Origin: Vibrio proteolyticus NBRC 13287
GTDB lineage: Bacteria > Pseudomonadota > Gammaproteobacteria > Enterobacterales > Vibrionaceae
DNA length: 64,000 nucleotides
Direction of reading: 5' to 3'
Assembly: GCF_000467125.1 (NCBI RefSeq)
Contig: NZ_BATJ01000026.1
Coordinates: 1 to 64,000 of the forward strand
Shown: one piece after another, positions 8,861 to 17,859 of the stretch
Layout of the letters: every line of letters starts with the position of its first letter
Numbering within the stretch: position 1 is the stretch's first letter
Translations under genes and position numbers: made by a program
Notes under the pieces: model-generated
The model's database searches: none
Seen by the model: only the letters and a program-made list of their open reading frames with translations
What the model was told of the DNA's origin: nothing

Positions 8861-10396
8861 ATGGTTGGAACCTATTTTCAAATCAATGATTGGGTATTAA
8901 GCGTTGATGAAAATAAGCTGTATCGCCAGGACAGGGAAGTGTCGGCTGAACCGCGCTTAATCAATTTACTCCGATTTCTTGCTGAACATGCCGGTGAAGT
9001 ATTTTGCCGAGAAGCCCTGATCACCCATGTGTGGGATGGGGCGATCGTGACCGATCAGGTGGTCACTCAGTCTATCTTTGAACTGCGTAAGCTGCTGCGC
9101 GATGGCCGCAAAGAGAACCTCAGTTATGTGGTGACGGTCCCCAAGCGGGGTTACAAGCTGGTAGCGGATGTTCAGCTGCTCGATTCCGCGCCTTTGCCGG
9201 TCAATCTGCCATCGGAGCAGTCCAGGCCGGATGACGACGACAGTGATATGGCTTTTCCTGCGGCGCCGTTGACCCGGGCAGTGTGTAGCCTGTCTGCCAG
9301 GACGGTGCGGTCGGCTCGTGCGCCCAGCCTGAGCCGTTGGCGTCAGACGGCGCTGAACGTGTTATGGGTGAGTGTGCTGATTGTAGCGATGGGGTTGTTT
9401 ACCTACAACCAGTCGGAAGTGCGCATCACTCAGGCGATTGATACCCATCTGATTGAGTTTCGTTTTCAGGATCAACTGCATCACACCACACTCAGCCACG
9501 AACTGGCCGACGGATTTGCCCAAAAGCTGATGTCCGATATTGCTCAGGTCAGCACATACCGGGTCATGCTGCACAAAGCGGTATTCAATTCGGGAATTTT
9601 ACCCGGAAAAACCGTGACCGTGCGGGTGAAAGATGACAGCGGTGTCCAATTGCTCGATATCGAATACAAGAACAACTCGTCGGAAAATGTCCTGTTCAGT
9701 CGCCAGTATCCACTGGTCAGCCAGCGTTTGCAGGCGGTGATGCAGCAGGCCTCTCAGGACCTGATGCAGGCATTGACGATTGCGCTCCCGTACCACAAAG
9801 CGGCCAGGCTCATGGCCGACATGCCGAAAAATACCACCGCCTTACAACGCTTTGTTCAGGCGAACCACTACCTTAATGTGTCAGAGGCGACGGAGTTTGC
9901 CCGCGGAGTTGAGCTGCTGGAGAAGACGCTGGACGCGGAGCCAGGCAATGCGTATGTCGAGGCAGAGTTGCTGGTGGCTTACTATGTGCAGCACGCGCTT
10001 GAACCTGAACGCACACTAAACCATGAGCGGATTGCCATCCTCAACCGGCAACTGACTCAGGCCGTGGCGACGGAGCCGTTACCAACGCAGCCAAGAGTGT
10101 ATGAAGCGTTGGCGCTGCATGAAGTGATGAGCGGGCAACTGTCGCAGGCAAATCGCGATCTGAACCGTGCACTGGCGCAGCGTGATTCGGTGCTGGCGTA
10201 TGTGATTCAGGGCAAACTGGCTGAGTTGAACGGTGAACTGGACAAGGCCGGGGAGTCTTACAGTGAAGCGTTTTACATCGACACATCGATGGAAACTTAC
10301 CTGCTGTGCCAGAATCTGATGTTCAGCAGCGATCTGAAAGCCATTGATTACGCCATGTACCGTTCGGTGCACCCAGCTGTTGTCCGAGTGATTTAA
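8861..10396 (+). CDS. cadC: Membrane-bound acid/lysine-sensing activator CadC
   Basis: This 511-residue ToxR-like regulator has an N-terminal winged helix (about 5-105, including the recognition segment VWDGAIVTDQVVTQSIFELRK), a linker, one transmembrane helix (VLWVSVLIVAMGLFTY, near 170-187) and a large periplasmic sensor whose C-terminal half looks TPR-like. It should activate cadBA directly downstream at low pH with lysine. Only one cysteine is visible in the periplasmic part, near the C-terminus, so the intradomain disulfide described for Escherichia coli CadC appears absent. The start at ATG 8861 was preferred over the TTG at 8831 because the conserved DNA-binding fold begins just after it. 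Confidence 0.9.
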   Translation: MVGTYFQINDWVLSVDENKLYRQDREVSAEPRLINLLRFLAEHAGEVFCREALITHVWDGAIVTDQVVTQSIFELRKLLRDGRKENLSYVVTVPKRGYKLVADVQLLDSAPLPVNLPSEQSRPDDDDSDMAFPAAPLTRAVCSLSARTVRSARAPSLSRWRQTALNVLWVSVLIVAMGLFTYNQSEVRITQAIDTHLIEFRFQDQLHHTTLSHELADGFAQKLMSDIAQVSTYRVMLHKAVFNSGILPGKTVTVRVKDDSGVQLLDIEYKNNSSENVLFSRQYPLVSQRLQAVMQQASQDLMQALTIALPYHKAARLMADMPKNTTALQRFVQANHYLNVSEATEFARGVELLEKTLDAEPGNAYVEAELLVAYYVQHALEPERTLNHERIAILNRQLTQAVATEPLPTQPRVYEALALHEVMSGQLSQANRDLNRALAQRDSVLAYVIQGKLAELNGELDKAGESYSEAFYIDTSMETYLLCQNLMFSSDLKAIDYAMYRSVHPAVVRVI

Positions 10397-10428
10397 ACGC
10401 ACCTTGCTGAGTCAGCCTTATTTTGCCA

Positions 10429-10459
10429 AGCCCCTGCCAACCGGCGGGGGCTTTTTTTG
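10429..10459 (+). terminator. Terminator after cadC
   Basis: AAGCCCCTGCC and GGCGGGGGCTT pair (one mismatch) around AACC, followed by seven T residues. It separates cadC from cadBA transcription. Confidence 0.88.
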
Positions 10460-10815
10460 CGCCGGGCCTGGTCATCAGAATAAGGAGGGCGGCCCAAGCC
10501 CACGTCGCTGCTCAATACCTGCGAAGTTGAGTGAGGTTGATATTTTTAGAATGGCGTTTGATGTGCTTTTAGATTTTCTTTTAATGTATGAAATTCAATG
10601 GCTTATATATTTTATTTGCTCAGGTTTATATCAGGATAAGCGCCGTCAGATCATGATTTTATTGATAATCTCATCTTGATTCTTTTTCGCTGTTTTGGGC
10701 GTAGTCTGCCAGTCGACAGTTAGCGAGTTCTGGCAGATATCCATGTCGATAACCGCTCGCTAATGATGTTCAGTTTGAGCGTCTGTTGCTCAATAAGAAT
10801 CGACTTGGAGATGTT
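10460..10815 (+). promoter_or_regulatory. cadBA control region with nested inverted repeats
   Basis: No gene is seen here. The first 220 bp are strongly AT-rich, as expected for an H-NS-silenced promoter. Next come three perfect inverted repeats. A is TCTGCCAG (10705-10712) with CTGGCAGA (10730-10737). B is TTAGCGAG (10720-10727) with CTCGCTAA (10756-10763). C is TTGAGC (10775-10780) with GCTCAA (10788-10793). A and B interleave. In Escherichia coli CadC binds two sites upstream of cadBA; A and B are natural candidates, but this is inference. GGAG at 10807-10810 is the cadB ribosome site. Confidence 0.6.
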
Positions 10816-12162
10816 ATGTCCTCGAATGCTAAAAAAATTGGCGTGATCGCCTGTACCGGGGTAGTGGCCGGTAACATGATGGGCAGCGGTATTGCGCTGT
10901 TGCCCTCCAGCCTGGCTACGGTCGGCTCCATTTCTCTGTTTAGCTGGCTGATTTGTATTGTCGGCGCGCTGTGTCTGGCGTTTGTGTTCGCTCGTCTGGC
11001 AACCAAAAACCCGCAACAAGGAGGCCCGATCGCTTATGCCGGTGAAATCTCTCCAGTGTTTGGTTTCCAGACGGGCGTGCTTTACTACCACGCGAACTGG
11101 ATCGGTAATCTGGCGATTGCAATCACTGGTGTCTCTTACCTTTCTGTGTTCTTCCCGGTGTTGAACAACCCCATTCCGGCCGGTATCGCAACCATTGCCT
11201 CTGTGTGGCTGTTTACTCTGGTCAACCTGTTGGGGGGCAGCTGGGTGAGTCGTCTGTGCACGTTAGGGCTGGTGCTGATCCTGGTTCCCGTCCTGGGAAC
11301 AGCTCTGTTTGGCTGGACCCACTTTGACACCGCCGTCTATGCCCAGAACTGGAATGTCTCGGCAGGCTCAGACAGCCACGCCATCATCACGGCGGTACTG
11401 ATTTGTCTGTGGTCGTTTGTCGGTGTGGAATCAGCCGCGGTGTCATCCGGTATGGTGGATAACCCTAAACGCACCGTGCCGCTGGCTACCATGCTGGGTA
11501 CCGGAATCGCCGGGGTGATTTACGTAATGTCGACGCAGATGATCAGCGGTATGTTCCCAGCCTCAGATGTTGCTGCCTCTGGTGCGCCGTTTGCGCTGGC
11601 CACCACAGCGCTGTTTGGCAGCTGGACCGCACCTTTTGTCTCGGCGTTCACCGCACTGGCGTGCTTCACGTCACTTGGCTCATGGATGATGTTGGTGGGA
11701 GAGGCCGGTAAGCGCGCAGCCAGTGATGGTAATTTCCCTAAGATCTACGGTGAAACTGACCGCAATGGCGTACCGAAAAAAGGGCTGATCCTGGCTTCGC
11801 TCAAAATGACCGCGCTGATGTGTGTGCTGATGGTGTTCAGCTCCAAAACCGCGCATGCTGCTGATCTGTTCAACCAACTGACCACCGATGCAGTGCTGCT
11901 GACCATGCTGCCGTACTTTTACTCCAGCATCAACCTGATCCGTTTTGAGGGCATGACCACCCGCAATGGCTTCGTGATGCTGTTCTCCGGTATCGCTTGT
12001 CTGTTCTGCATGGTAGCGCTGGCCGGAGCGGAAGGAACCACACTGACGGCAACCTTCATCATGTCACTGGTCATCCTGATGTTCTACAGCAAAAAAGCGG
12101 GGCTGGCCCAGTACATGGAACAGCATCGCAACGAGATGCCGGTTACTCAGACCGGTCACTAA
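10816..12162 (+). CDS. cadB: Lysine:cadaverine antiporter
   Basis: This 448-residue APC-family carrier has about 12 membrane helices and starts MSSNAKKIGVIACTGVVAGN. It contains the substrate-loop motif GNMMGSGIALLP typical of CadB/AdiC-type exchangers. It imports lysine and exports cadaverine made by CadA, so each cycle removes a cytoplasmic proton. GGAG sits five bases before ATG 10816; an upstream in-frame start at 10786 lacks a ribosome site. The gene is followed after 109 bp by cadA, and the pair is probably one operon activated by CadC. Confidence 0.95.
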   Translation: MSSNAKKIGVIACTGVVAGNMMGSGIALLPSSLATVGSISLFSWLICIVGALCLAFVFARLATKNPQQGGPIAYAGEISPVFGFQTGVLYYHANWIGNLAIAITGVSYLSVFFPVLNNPIPAGIATIASVWLFTLVNLLGGSWVSRLCTLGLVLILVPVLGTALFGWTHFDTAVYAQNWNVSAGSDSHAIITAVLICLWSFVGVESAAVSSGMVDNPKRTVPLATMLGTGIAGVIYVMSTQMISGMFPASDVAASGAPFALATTALFGSWTAPFVSAFTALACFTSLGSWMMLVGEAGKRAASDGNFPKIYGETDRNGVPKKGLILASLKMTALMCVLMVFSSKTAHAADLFNQLTTDAVLLTMLPYFYSSINLIRFEGMTTRNGFVMLFSGIACLFCMVALAGAEGTTLTATFIMSLVILMFYSKKAGLAQYMEQHRNEMPVTQTGH

Positions 12163-12271
12163 TCCTCACGCCGGTGCTGCGGTTCCGGCTCCCTGAATTT
12201 CTTTCGGCGCTTCTCTTACTCACTGCCTGTCGTTGGCAGGGAGCGCCCTCTTTCGCCTTGGAGATGTCCAA

Positions 12272-14407
12272 ATGAATATTTTCGCTATCCTCAATCACAT
12301 GGGTGTGTTCTTTAAAGAAGAACCGGTGCGTCAGTTGCATCATGCATTGGAAAAAGCCGGCTACGACGTGGTGTACCCGGTCGATGACAAAGACTTGATC
12401 AAGATGATTGAGATGAACCCGCGTATCTGCGGTGTCCTGTTTGACTGGGACAAATACTCACTTGAGCTGTGTGAGCGCATCAGCCAGATCAACGAGAAAT
12501 TACCGGTGCACGCGTTCGCCAACGAGCAGTCGACCCTGGATATTTCCCTGACCGATCTGCGATTGAACGTCAGCTTTTTCGAATATGCCTTGGGGATGGC
12601 CGATGACATCCTGATCAAGATTAATCAAGCCACCGAGGCATACAAGGACGCGATCATGCCTCCGTTTACCAAGGCGCTGTTCAAATACGTTGATGAGGGG
12701 AAATACACCTTCTGTACGCCGGGCCACATGGGCGGGACGGCTTTCCAGAAAAGCCCTGCCGGTAGCATCTTCTATGATTTCTACGGCCCGAATACCTTCA
12801 AGGCGGACGTGTCTATCTCCATGCCCGAGTTGGGCTCGCTACTCGATCACTCTGGTCCGCATCAGGAAGCTGAAGAGTACATTGCACGGACGTTTAATGC
12901 CGACAGTTCATACATCGTGACCAACGGCACGTCGACATCAAACAAAATCGTCGGGATGTTTTCCGCCCCGGCGGGTAGCACCGTGCTGGTGGATCGCAAC
13001 TGCCATAAATCGCTTACGCACCTGATGATGATGAGTGATGTCACACCAATCTACTTCCGCCCGACCCGTAACGCCTATGGCATTTTGGGTGGCATTCCGC
13101 AAAGCGAGTTCAGCCGCGAGGTGATCGCGGAGAAAGTGGCATGCACCCCGGGCGCGACTGCGCCGTCTTACGCGGTGGTGACCAATTCGACCTACGATGG
13201 CCTGTTGTACAATACACAGTTCATCAAAGAGTCGCTGGAGTGTAAACACATCCACTTCGACAGTGCCTGGGTGCCTTACACTAACTTCAACGCAATCTAC
13301 GCGGGTAAATGTGGCATGAGTGGTGAGGCCATGCCGGGCAAAGTGTTCTACGAAACCCAGTCGACACACAAGCTGTTGGCGGCGTTTTCCCAGGCCTCGA
13401 TGATTCACATCAAGGGTGAGTTTGACAAAGAGTCGTTTAACGAAGCCTTCATGATGCATACCTCGACATCGCCACAGTACGGTATTGTTGCGTCGACCGA
13501 AACGGCGGCGGCAATGATGCGTGGGAACACGGGTCGCAAGCTGATGCAGGACTCCATCGATCGGGCGATTCGCTTCCGTAAAGAAATCAAACGTCTGAAA
13601 GGGGAAAGTGAAGGCTGGTTCTTCGATGTGTGGCAACCAGACAATATTGATAGCACAGAATGCTGGAAACTGGATCCCAACGATGGATGGCACGGCTTCA
13701 AGAACATGGACGATAACCACATGTATCTTGATCCGATCAAAGTGACGCTGCTGACCCCGGGGATGAACAACGACGGTGAACTGGAAGAGTCCGGAGTTCC
13801 TGCGTCGCTGGTGGCGAAATTCCTCGACGAACGCGGCATTGTTGTAGAGAAAACAGGCCCATACAACCTGTTGTTCCTATTCTCTATCGGTATCGACAAA
13901 TCAAAAGCCATGCAATTGCTGCGTGGTCTCACCGAGTTCAAACGCGGTTATGACTTGAATTTGACGGTCAAAAACTTCCTGCCTTCGTTGTACAACGAAG
14001 ATCCAAGCTTCTATGAAGGCATGCGCGTTCAAGATCTTGCACAAGCGATCCATGATTTAACCAAAAAATACAACCTACCAGAGCTGATGTACAAAGCGTT
14101 TGATGTGCTGCCGGAGATGAAAGTGACGCCACACGCGGCGTGGCAGGAAGAGTTGCGGGGCCATACCGAGGAAATCCTGCTCAACGATATGGTCGGTCGC
14201 GTTAGTGCCAACATGATTCTGCCTTACCCTCCAGGTGTGCCCTTGGTACTGCCAGGTGAAATGGTGACGCCGGAGTCGCGTCCGGTGCTTGAATTCCTGG
14301 AAATGCTGTGTGAGATCGGCGCGCACTACCCAGGTTTTGAAACCGATATTCACGGCCTGTATCGTCAGAAAGACGGGCGTTATACCGTCAAAGTTCTCAA
14401 AGACTGA
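12272..14407 (+). CDS. cadA: Inducible lysine decarboxylase
   Basis: This 711-residue PLP enzyme decarboxylates lysine to cadaverine and CO2, consuming a proton. The order is an N-terminal wing (response-regulator-like), the PLP core with the Schiff-base lysine in STHK (residue 367, the same number as in Escherichia coli CadA), and the C-terminal domain. The segment FCTPGHMGGTAFQKSP is typical of the family. GGAG lies at 12260-12263, so ATG 12272 is the start; the TTG at 12233 would add 13 unrelated residues. No frameshift is visible, so an LDC-positive phenotype would be predicted if the operon is expressed. Confidence 0.97.
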   Translation: MNIFAILNHMGVFFKEEPVRQLHHALEKAGYDVVYPVDDKDLIKMIEMNPRICGVLFDWDKYSLELCERISQINEKLPVHAFANEQSTLDISLTDLRLNVSFFEYALGMADDILIKINQATEAYKDAIMPPFTKALFKYVDEGKYTFCTPGHMGGTAFQKSPAGSIFYDFYGPNTFKADVSISMPELGSLLDHSGPHQEAEEYIARTFNADSSYIVTNGTSTSNKIVGMFSAPAGSTVLVDRNCHKSLTHLMMMSDVTPIYFRPTRNAYGILGGIPQSEFSREVIAEKVACTPGATAPSYAVVTNSTYDGLLYNTQFIKESLECKHIHFDSAWVPYTNFNAIYAGKCGMSGEAMPGKVFYETQSTHKLLAAFSQASMIHIKGEFDKESFNEAFMMHTSTSPQYGIVASTETAAAMMRGNTGRKLMQDSIDRAIRFRKEIKRLKGESEGWFFDVWQPDNIDSTECWKLDPNDGWHGFKNMDDNHMYLDPIKVTLLTPGMNNDGELEESGVPASLVAKFLDERGIVVEKTGPYNLLFLFSIGIDKSKAMQLLRGLTEFKRGYDLNLTVKNFLPSLYNEDPSFYEGMRVQDLAQAIHDLTKKYNLPELMYKAFDVLPEMKVTPHAAWQEELRGHTEEILLNDMVGRVSANMILPYPPGVPLVLPGEMVTPESRPVLEFLEMLCEIGAHYPGFETDIHGLYRQKDGRYTVKVLKD

Positions 14408-14507
14408 GTCACGCTCAGCAATCTGCATCCCCTGCGGTGTCACCGCCGAGGATGCAGGTTGTTACCTCAGACAGTGCGCGATACCCCATCTCACTGTTAC
14501 CCAAATG

Positions 14508-14536
14508 GCCAGGGCTGAATGCCCTGGCATTTTTAC
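14508..14536 (+). terminator. Terminator after cadA
   Basis: GCCAGGGC pairs with GCCCTGGC around TGAAT, followed by ATTTTTA. The distance from cadA is about 100 bp. A further hairpin, CTGCATCC with GGATGCAG, lies between at about 14422-14458 but lacks a T-run. The T tract overlaps the stop of the converging chemotaxis gene. Confidence 0.75.
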
Positions 14537-16170
14537 ACTTTGAACGCAGCAAAGCTGGTTTGCAATTGGCGTCCGCTTTGCATCAGTTGTTCGCTGGCCG
14601 CCGCCACCTGATTGGCCTCGGCAGCCGCTTGATTGCTGTGATCCGCAATTGCGGCCACACTGCGGCTGATTTCATCGGTGGCACTAGTTTGTTGTGCACA
14701 GGCTTCAGCGATGTGTTCATTGAGCGACAGTATGGTGGCCACTTCGTGGTCAATGTCCGCCAGCGCCTGCTGGGCAATCACTGCTTGCTGCTGCGTGGCA
14801 CCGGATTGTTGCTCGGTCTGTTCCATTGACAGACACACTTCCGCGGCACGTTTTTGTAAACTGGTGATGATCTGCTCGATTTCATCGGTGCTGCTCTGGG
14901 TGCGGGTCGCCAAGGTGCGCACTTCATCGGCCACTACCGCAAAGCCGCGGCCTTGTTCGCCAGCGCGAGCCGCTTCAATCGCCGCGTTCAGCGCCAGCAG
15001 GTTGGTCTGCTCGGCCACGCCGCGAATCACCTCCAGCACGCTGCCGACATCCTGGGTTTCACGTTCAAGACTCCGGGCATTCGCCTGAGTCTGTGTCACA
15101 AGGGCAGACAGCGCGTCCATATAGCTGGAGGCCTGGGTGATCACAGCACTGCCATGACGGCCTTTATCATGCGCGGTCTGCGCCGCCTGAGCAGCTTCCT
15201 GAGCGGCATTGGCCACTTCCTGATTGTTGGCGTGCAGTTGGTCCATCGCGGAGGCAACCGTATCGACCGACTGCTGTTGCTGCTGAGTTTTCCCCGAGGC
15301 GGTGCTCGCCACCTGATTGAGCTCAACGGCGGCGCCGGTTATCCCGTCGGTGATCGGCTGGAGATCTCGTACGATCTCGCGGATGCGGGCGGTGAACTGA
15401 TTGAAGGCGCTGGCAATGTGCGACAGTTCATCATTGCCATGCACTGGCAACTGACGGGTCAGATCGCCATCTCCGTCTGCGATTTCACGCAAAGCGCGCT
15501 CGGTATCGCTGCAAGGCTGGGTGATGCTGTGGCCAATCCAGGCAGCCAGCGCAATCATTGCCAACAGGCTGGCGGTGAGGATCATCAGAGCCGATTGTAC
15601 CCGTTGCCACACTAAGGCGTTGACGTCATCTAGGTACACGCCCGAGCCAACCAACCATCCCCACGGCTGAAACAGTTTTACGTAAGACACCTTTTCCACG
15701 TCAACGTTGCTGCCGGGCTTGGGCCACATATAGTACACAAACCCGGCCCCTTGTTTTTTCACCAGATTGACCATGTCGACAAACAGCGCTTTGCCATTGG
15801 GGTCTTTGATGGCCGACAGGTCTTTGCCATCCAGCTGAGGTTTCATCGGATGCATCACCATCGCCGGTTGTAAGTCGTTAATCCAGAAGTAGTCGTCTTG
15901 TTGGTAACGCAATGTGGCAATGGCGCTTCGTGCCTGTTGCTGCGCCTGCTCGGTGCTGAGGAGGCCCTGCTGCTGCTGTTGCTGGTAGTAGCTCATCAGG
16001 CTGTGCGCGGTTTCCACCAAATGGCGGGTTTTGGTCTGCTTGGCTTCCATCAGGTCCTGCTGATAATCGAACAGCATGGCTGCAAACGGTACCAGCATCA
16101 GTACGGCAATCAGCACGGTGAGTAAATAAAGGCGGGTTTTGATTTTGGTTTGTCGCAAGCTGACTCCCAT
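14533..16170 (-). CDS. Methyl-accepting chemotaxis protein with sCache sensor
   Basis: This 545-residue receptor has a first membrane helix (about 14-34), a periplasmic single-Cache ligand domain (with YFWINDLQPAMVMHPMKP and FVYYMWPKPGS), a second helix (about 190-212), HAMP, and the cytoplasmic signalling hairpin LNAAIEAARAGEQGRGFAVVA. The Cache motif with WI/HP residues is typical of receptors for small carboxylates, but the ligand is not determined. The linker after helix 1 is glutamine-rich (YYQQQQQQ). No C-terminal CheR/CheB-tethering pentapeptide is seen. The start at 16170 has AAGGAG eight bases upstream; the GTG at 16179 and ATG at 16176 are too close to that site. Confidence 0.9.
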   Translation of the reverse strand: MGVSLRQTKIKTRLYLLTVLIAVLMLVPFAAMLFDYQQDLMEAKQTKTRHLVETAHSLMSYYQQQQQQGLLSTEQAQQQARSAIATLRYQQDDYFWINDLQPAMVMHPMKPQLDGKDLSAIKDPNGKALFVDMVNLVKKQGAGFVYYMWPKPGSNVDVEKVSYVKLFQPWGWLVGSGVYLDDVNALVWQRVQSALMILTASLLAMIALAAWIGHSITQPCSDTERALREIADGDGDLTRQLPVHGNDELSHIASAFNQFTARIREIVRDLQPITDGITGAAVELNQVASTASGKTQQQQQSVDTVASAMDQLHANNQEVANAAQEAAQAAQTAHDKGRHGSAVITQASSYMDALSALVTQTQANARSLERETQDVGSVLEVIRGVAEQTNLLALNAAIEAARAGEQGRGFAVVADEVRTLATRTQSSTDEIEQIITSLQKRAAEVCLSMEQTEQQSGATQQQAVIAQQALADIDHEVATILSLNEHIAEACAQQTSATDEISRSVAAIADHSNQAAAEANQVAAASEQLMQSGRQLQTSFAAFKV

Positions 16171-16385
16171 ACACATCACTCCTTGTGGATGGCCAGGCGG
16201 TGCCGGTCATTGTTGTTGTGGTTATTTGATATTGATGCACAAAATCAATGTAACAGAGCGACTTAATTCGCGTATATGCGACCAAAGGCGAGTTGAGAGA
16301 GCGGATTCGTTTTTGAGGAATGCGTGGTCTGTCAGTTACACAAAAGCGAGAGGTGAGAGCAAGGGCATCTGCCAATCGCAGGCAT

Positions 16386-16413
16386 AAAAAACGGCGCTAG
16401 AGCGCCGTTTTTT
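16386..16413. terminator. Bidirectional terminator after fis
   Basis: A-run, then ACGGCGCT and AGCGCCGT around a one- or two-base loop, then a T-run. It ends the dusB-fis transcript on the minus strand. Confidence 0.9.
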
Positions 16414-16431
16414 GTCTTACCGCAGGAATGA

Positions 16432-16728
16432 TCAGTTCATGCCGTATTTTTTCAGTTTCTTACGAAGAGTACCGCGGTTGATGCCCATCATGGTAGCTGC
16501 GCGAGTCTGGTTGCCGCGAGTGTACTGCATGATGGTGTCCAGTAGAGGCTGTTCAACTTCAGCTAGAACTAGCTCATATAGTTCTGTTACTTCTTGACCA
16601 TTCAGCTGAGCAAGATAGTTTTTAAGAGACGCTTTAACAGAATCACGAAGTGGCTTTTGCGTGATTTGATCCTGTGAAGTTACGGTAGTTACTGTTAAAG
16701 CTTCTGAAGTCAGATTTTGTTCGAACAT
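16432..16728 (-). CDS. fis: DNA-binding protein Fis
   Basis: This 98-residue nucleoid protein and growth-phase regulator ends in the conserved helix-turn-helix QTRAATMMGINRGTLRKKLKK. The N-terminal beta arm and the dimer helices around PLLDTIMQYT are intact, and 98 residues is the standard Fis length. It follows dusB by 23 bp on the same strand, the order found throughout Gammaproteobacteria, so translation and dosage probably follow the dusB promoter. Confidence 0.98.
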   Translation of the reverse strand: MFEQNLTSEALTVTTVTSQDQITQKPLRDSVKASLKNYLAQLNGQEVTELYELVLAEVEQPLLDTIMQYTRGNQTRAATMMGINRGTLRKKLKKYGMN

Positions 16729-16751
16729 ATTCGGTCTAGCTCTTCTCTTAA

Positions 16752-17720
16752 TTATGATGCAACGTTATCAAAATAACCTTCCAACGCTTCAATTTGCAGC
16801 TCAGCTGCGTCGATGGCGTTGAAGGTACGGCGAAACTCACTCGCTTGTTCATGCTCTTTGAGGTACCAACCCACATGCTTACGAGCGATGCGGGGGCCCA
16901 GAAACTCACCATAGAAACTATGCAGAGCGTTCACATGACCAAGCAGTATGTCTTTCACTTCCGTATACGGAAGTCCAGGCATAGTGGTGCCGTTTTCCAA
17001 ATAGTGTTGGATTTCCTGAAAAATCCATGGACGTCCCTGGGCAGGGCGCCCAATCATTAAAGCGTCGGCACCGGTGTACTCCAGTACCAGCTTCGCCTTT
17101 TCCGGACTATCGATATCACCGTTAGCGATAACCGGAATTGAGATGGCTTGCTTGACTGCTTTAATGCTGTCGTATTCGGCCTCACCTTTGTACATGCAAG
17201 CTTTGGTTCTGCCATGCAGAGCCAGTGCCTGAATGCCGCAGTCTTCGGCTAATTTAGCGATGTGGACACAGTTTTTATTTTCTGGGTCCCAACCAGTCCG
17301 GGTTTTGAGTGTCACAGGGACATTCACCGCGTTGACCACAGCTTTAAGGATCTCTTCAATGAGTTCCGGATACTGCAACAGCGCGGAGCCAGCCAGTTTC
17401 TTGTTCACTTTTTTGGCAGGGCAGCCCATGTTGATGTCGATGATTTGCGCACCGTTTTCAACACTGAACTGCGCTGCGTCGGCCATCAGCTGTGGATCTG
17501 AACCCGCAATCTGTACTGAGCGAACGCCCGATTCGCCCTCATGTACCATACGTTGTTGAGATTTGGACGTTTTCCACAGTTTCGGGTTGGAGGACATCAT
17601 TTCACTGACGGCCATCCCGGCACCGTATCGTAGACACAACTCGCGAAATGGTCTGTCAGTGACACCCGCCATCGGGGCGACGATCAGATTGTTCTTAAGT
17701 TGATAGTTTCCGATTTTCAA
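16752..17720 (-). CDS. dusB: tRNA-dihydrouridine synthase B
   Basis: This 322-residue FMN enzyme reduces uridine to dihydrouridine in the tRNA D-loop. It shows the TIM-barrel start IGNYQLKNNLIVAPMAGVTD, the active-site stretch INMGCPAKKVNKKLAGSALL with the catalytic Cys, and GRPAQGRPWIF. The chosen start is TTG at 17720 (M-K-I-G), which aligns with DusB proteins and has GAAG upstream. An ATG extension to 17747 would add nine unconserved residues. It is transcribed with fis, and its promoter must lie in the 139-bp gap after prmA. Confidence 0.93.
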   Translation of the reverse strand: MKIGNYQLKNNLIVAPMAGVTDRPFRELCLRYGAGMAVSEMMSSNPKLWKTSKSQQRMVHEGESGVRSVQIAGSDPQLMADAAQFSVENGAQIIDINMGCPAKKVNKKLAGSALLQYPELIEEILKAVVNAVNVPVTLKTRTGWDPENKNCVHIAKLAEDCGIQALALHGRTKACMYKGEAEYDSIKAVKQAISIPVIANGDIDSPEKAKLVLEYTGADALMIGRPAQGRPWIFQEIQHYLENGTTMPGLPYTEVKDILLGHVNALHSFYGEFLGPRIARKHVGWYLKEHEQASEFRRTFNAIDAAELQIEALEGYFDNVAS

Positions 17721-17859
17721 AACGTCTTCACAGCTTCGTACCAGCAAGGGCGCGCATTTTACGCATTTTTTGGTTGCGTGAAAAGACTAATATTTGAGCA
17801 TTTACAATTTGTTTTTGTAATTTGCATGAATTTCAGTCAATTAGCGCGCAAAGTCTTGA

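Noticed and set aside
10397..10700. Small ORF between cadC and cadB (10404-10679)
   Set aside because: It begins in the cadC terminator region, lacks a ribosome site and crosses the T-run; the composition is that of a promoter.
12938..13720. A 260-codon open frame antisense to cadA
   Set aside because: It overlaps the PLP core of cadA, has no ribosome site and no recognisable product.
14953..15615. A 220-codon frame antisense to the chemotaxis receptor
   Set aside because: It mirrors the coiled-coil signalling domain of the receptor and shows no independent protein features.
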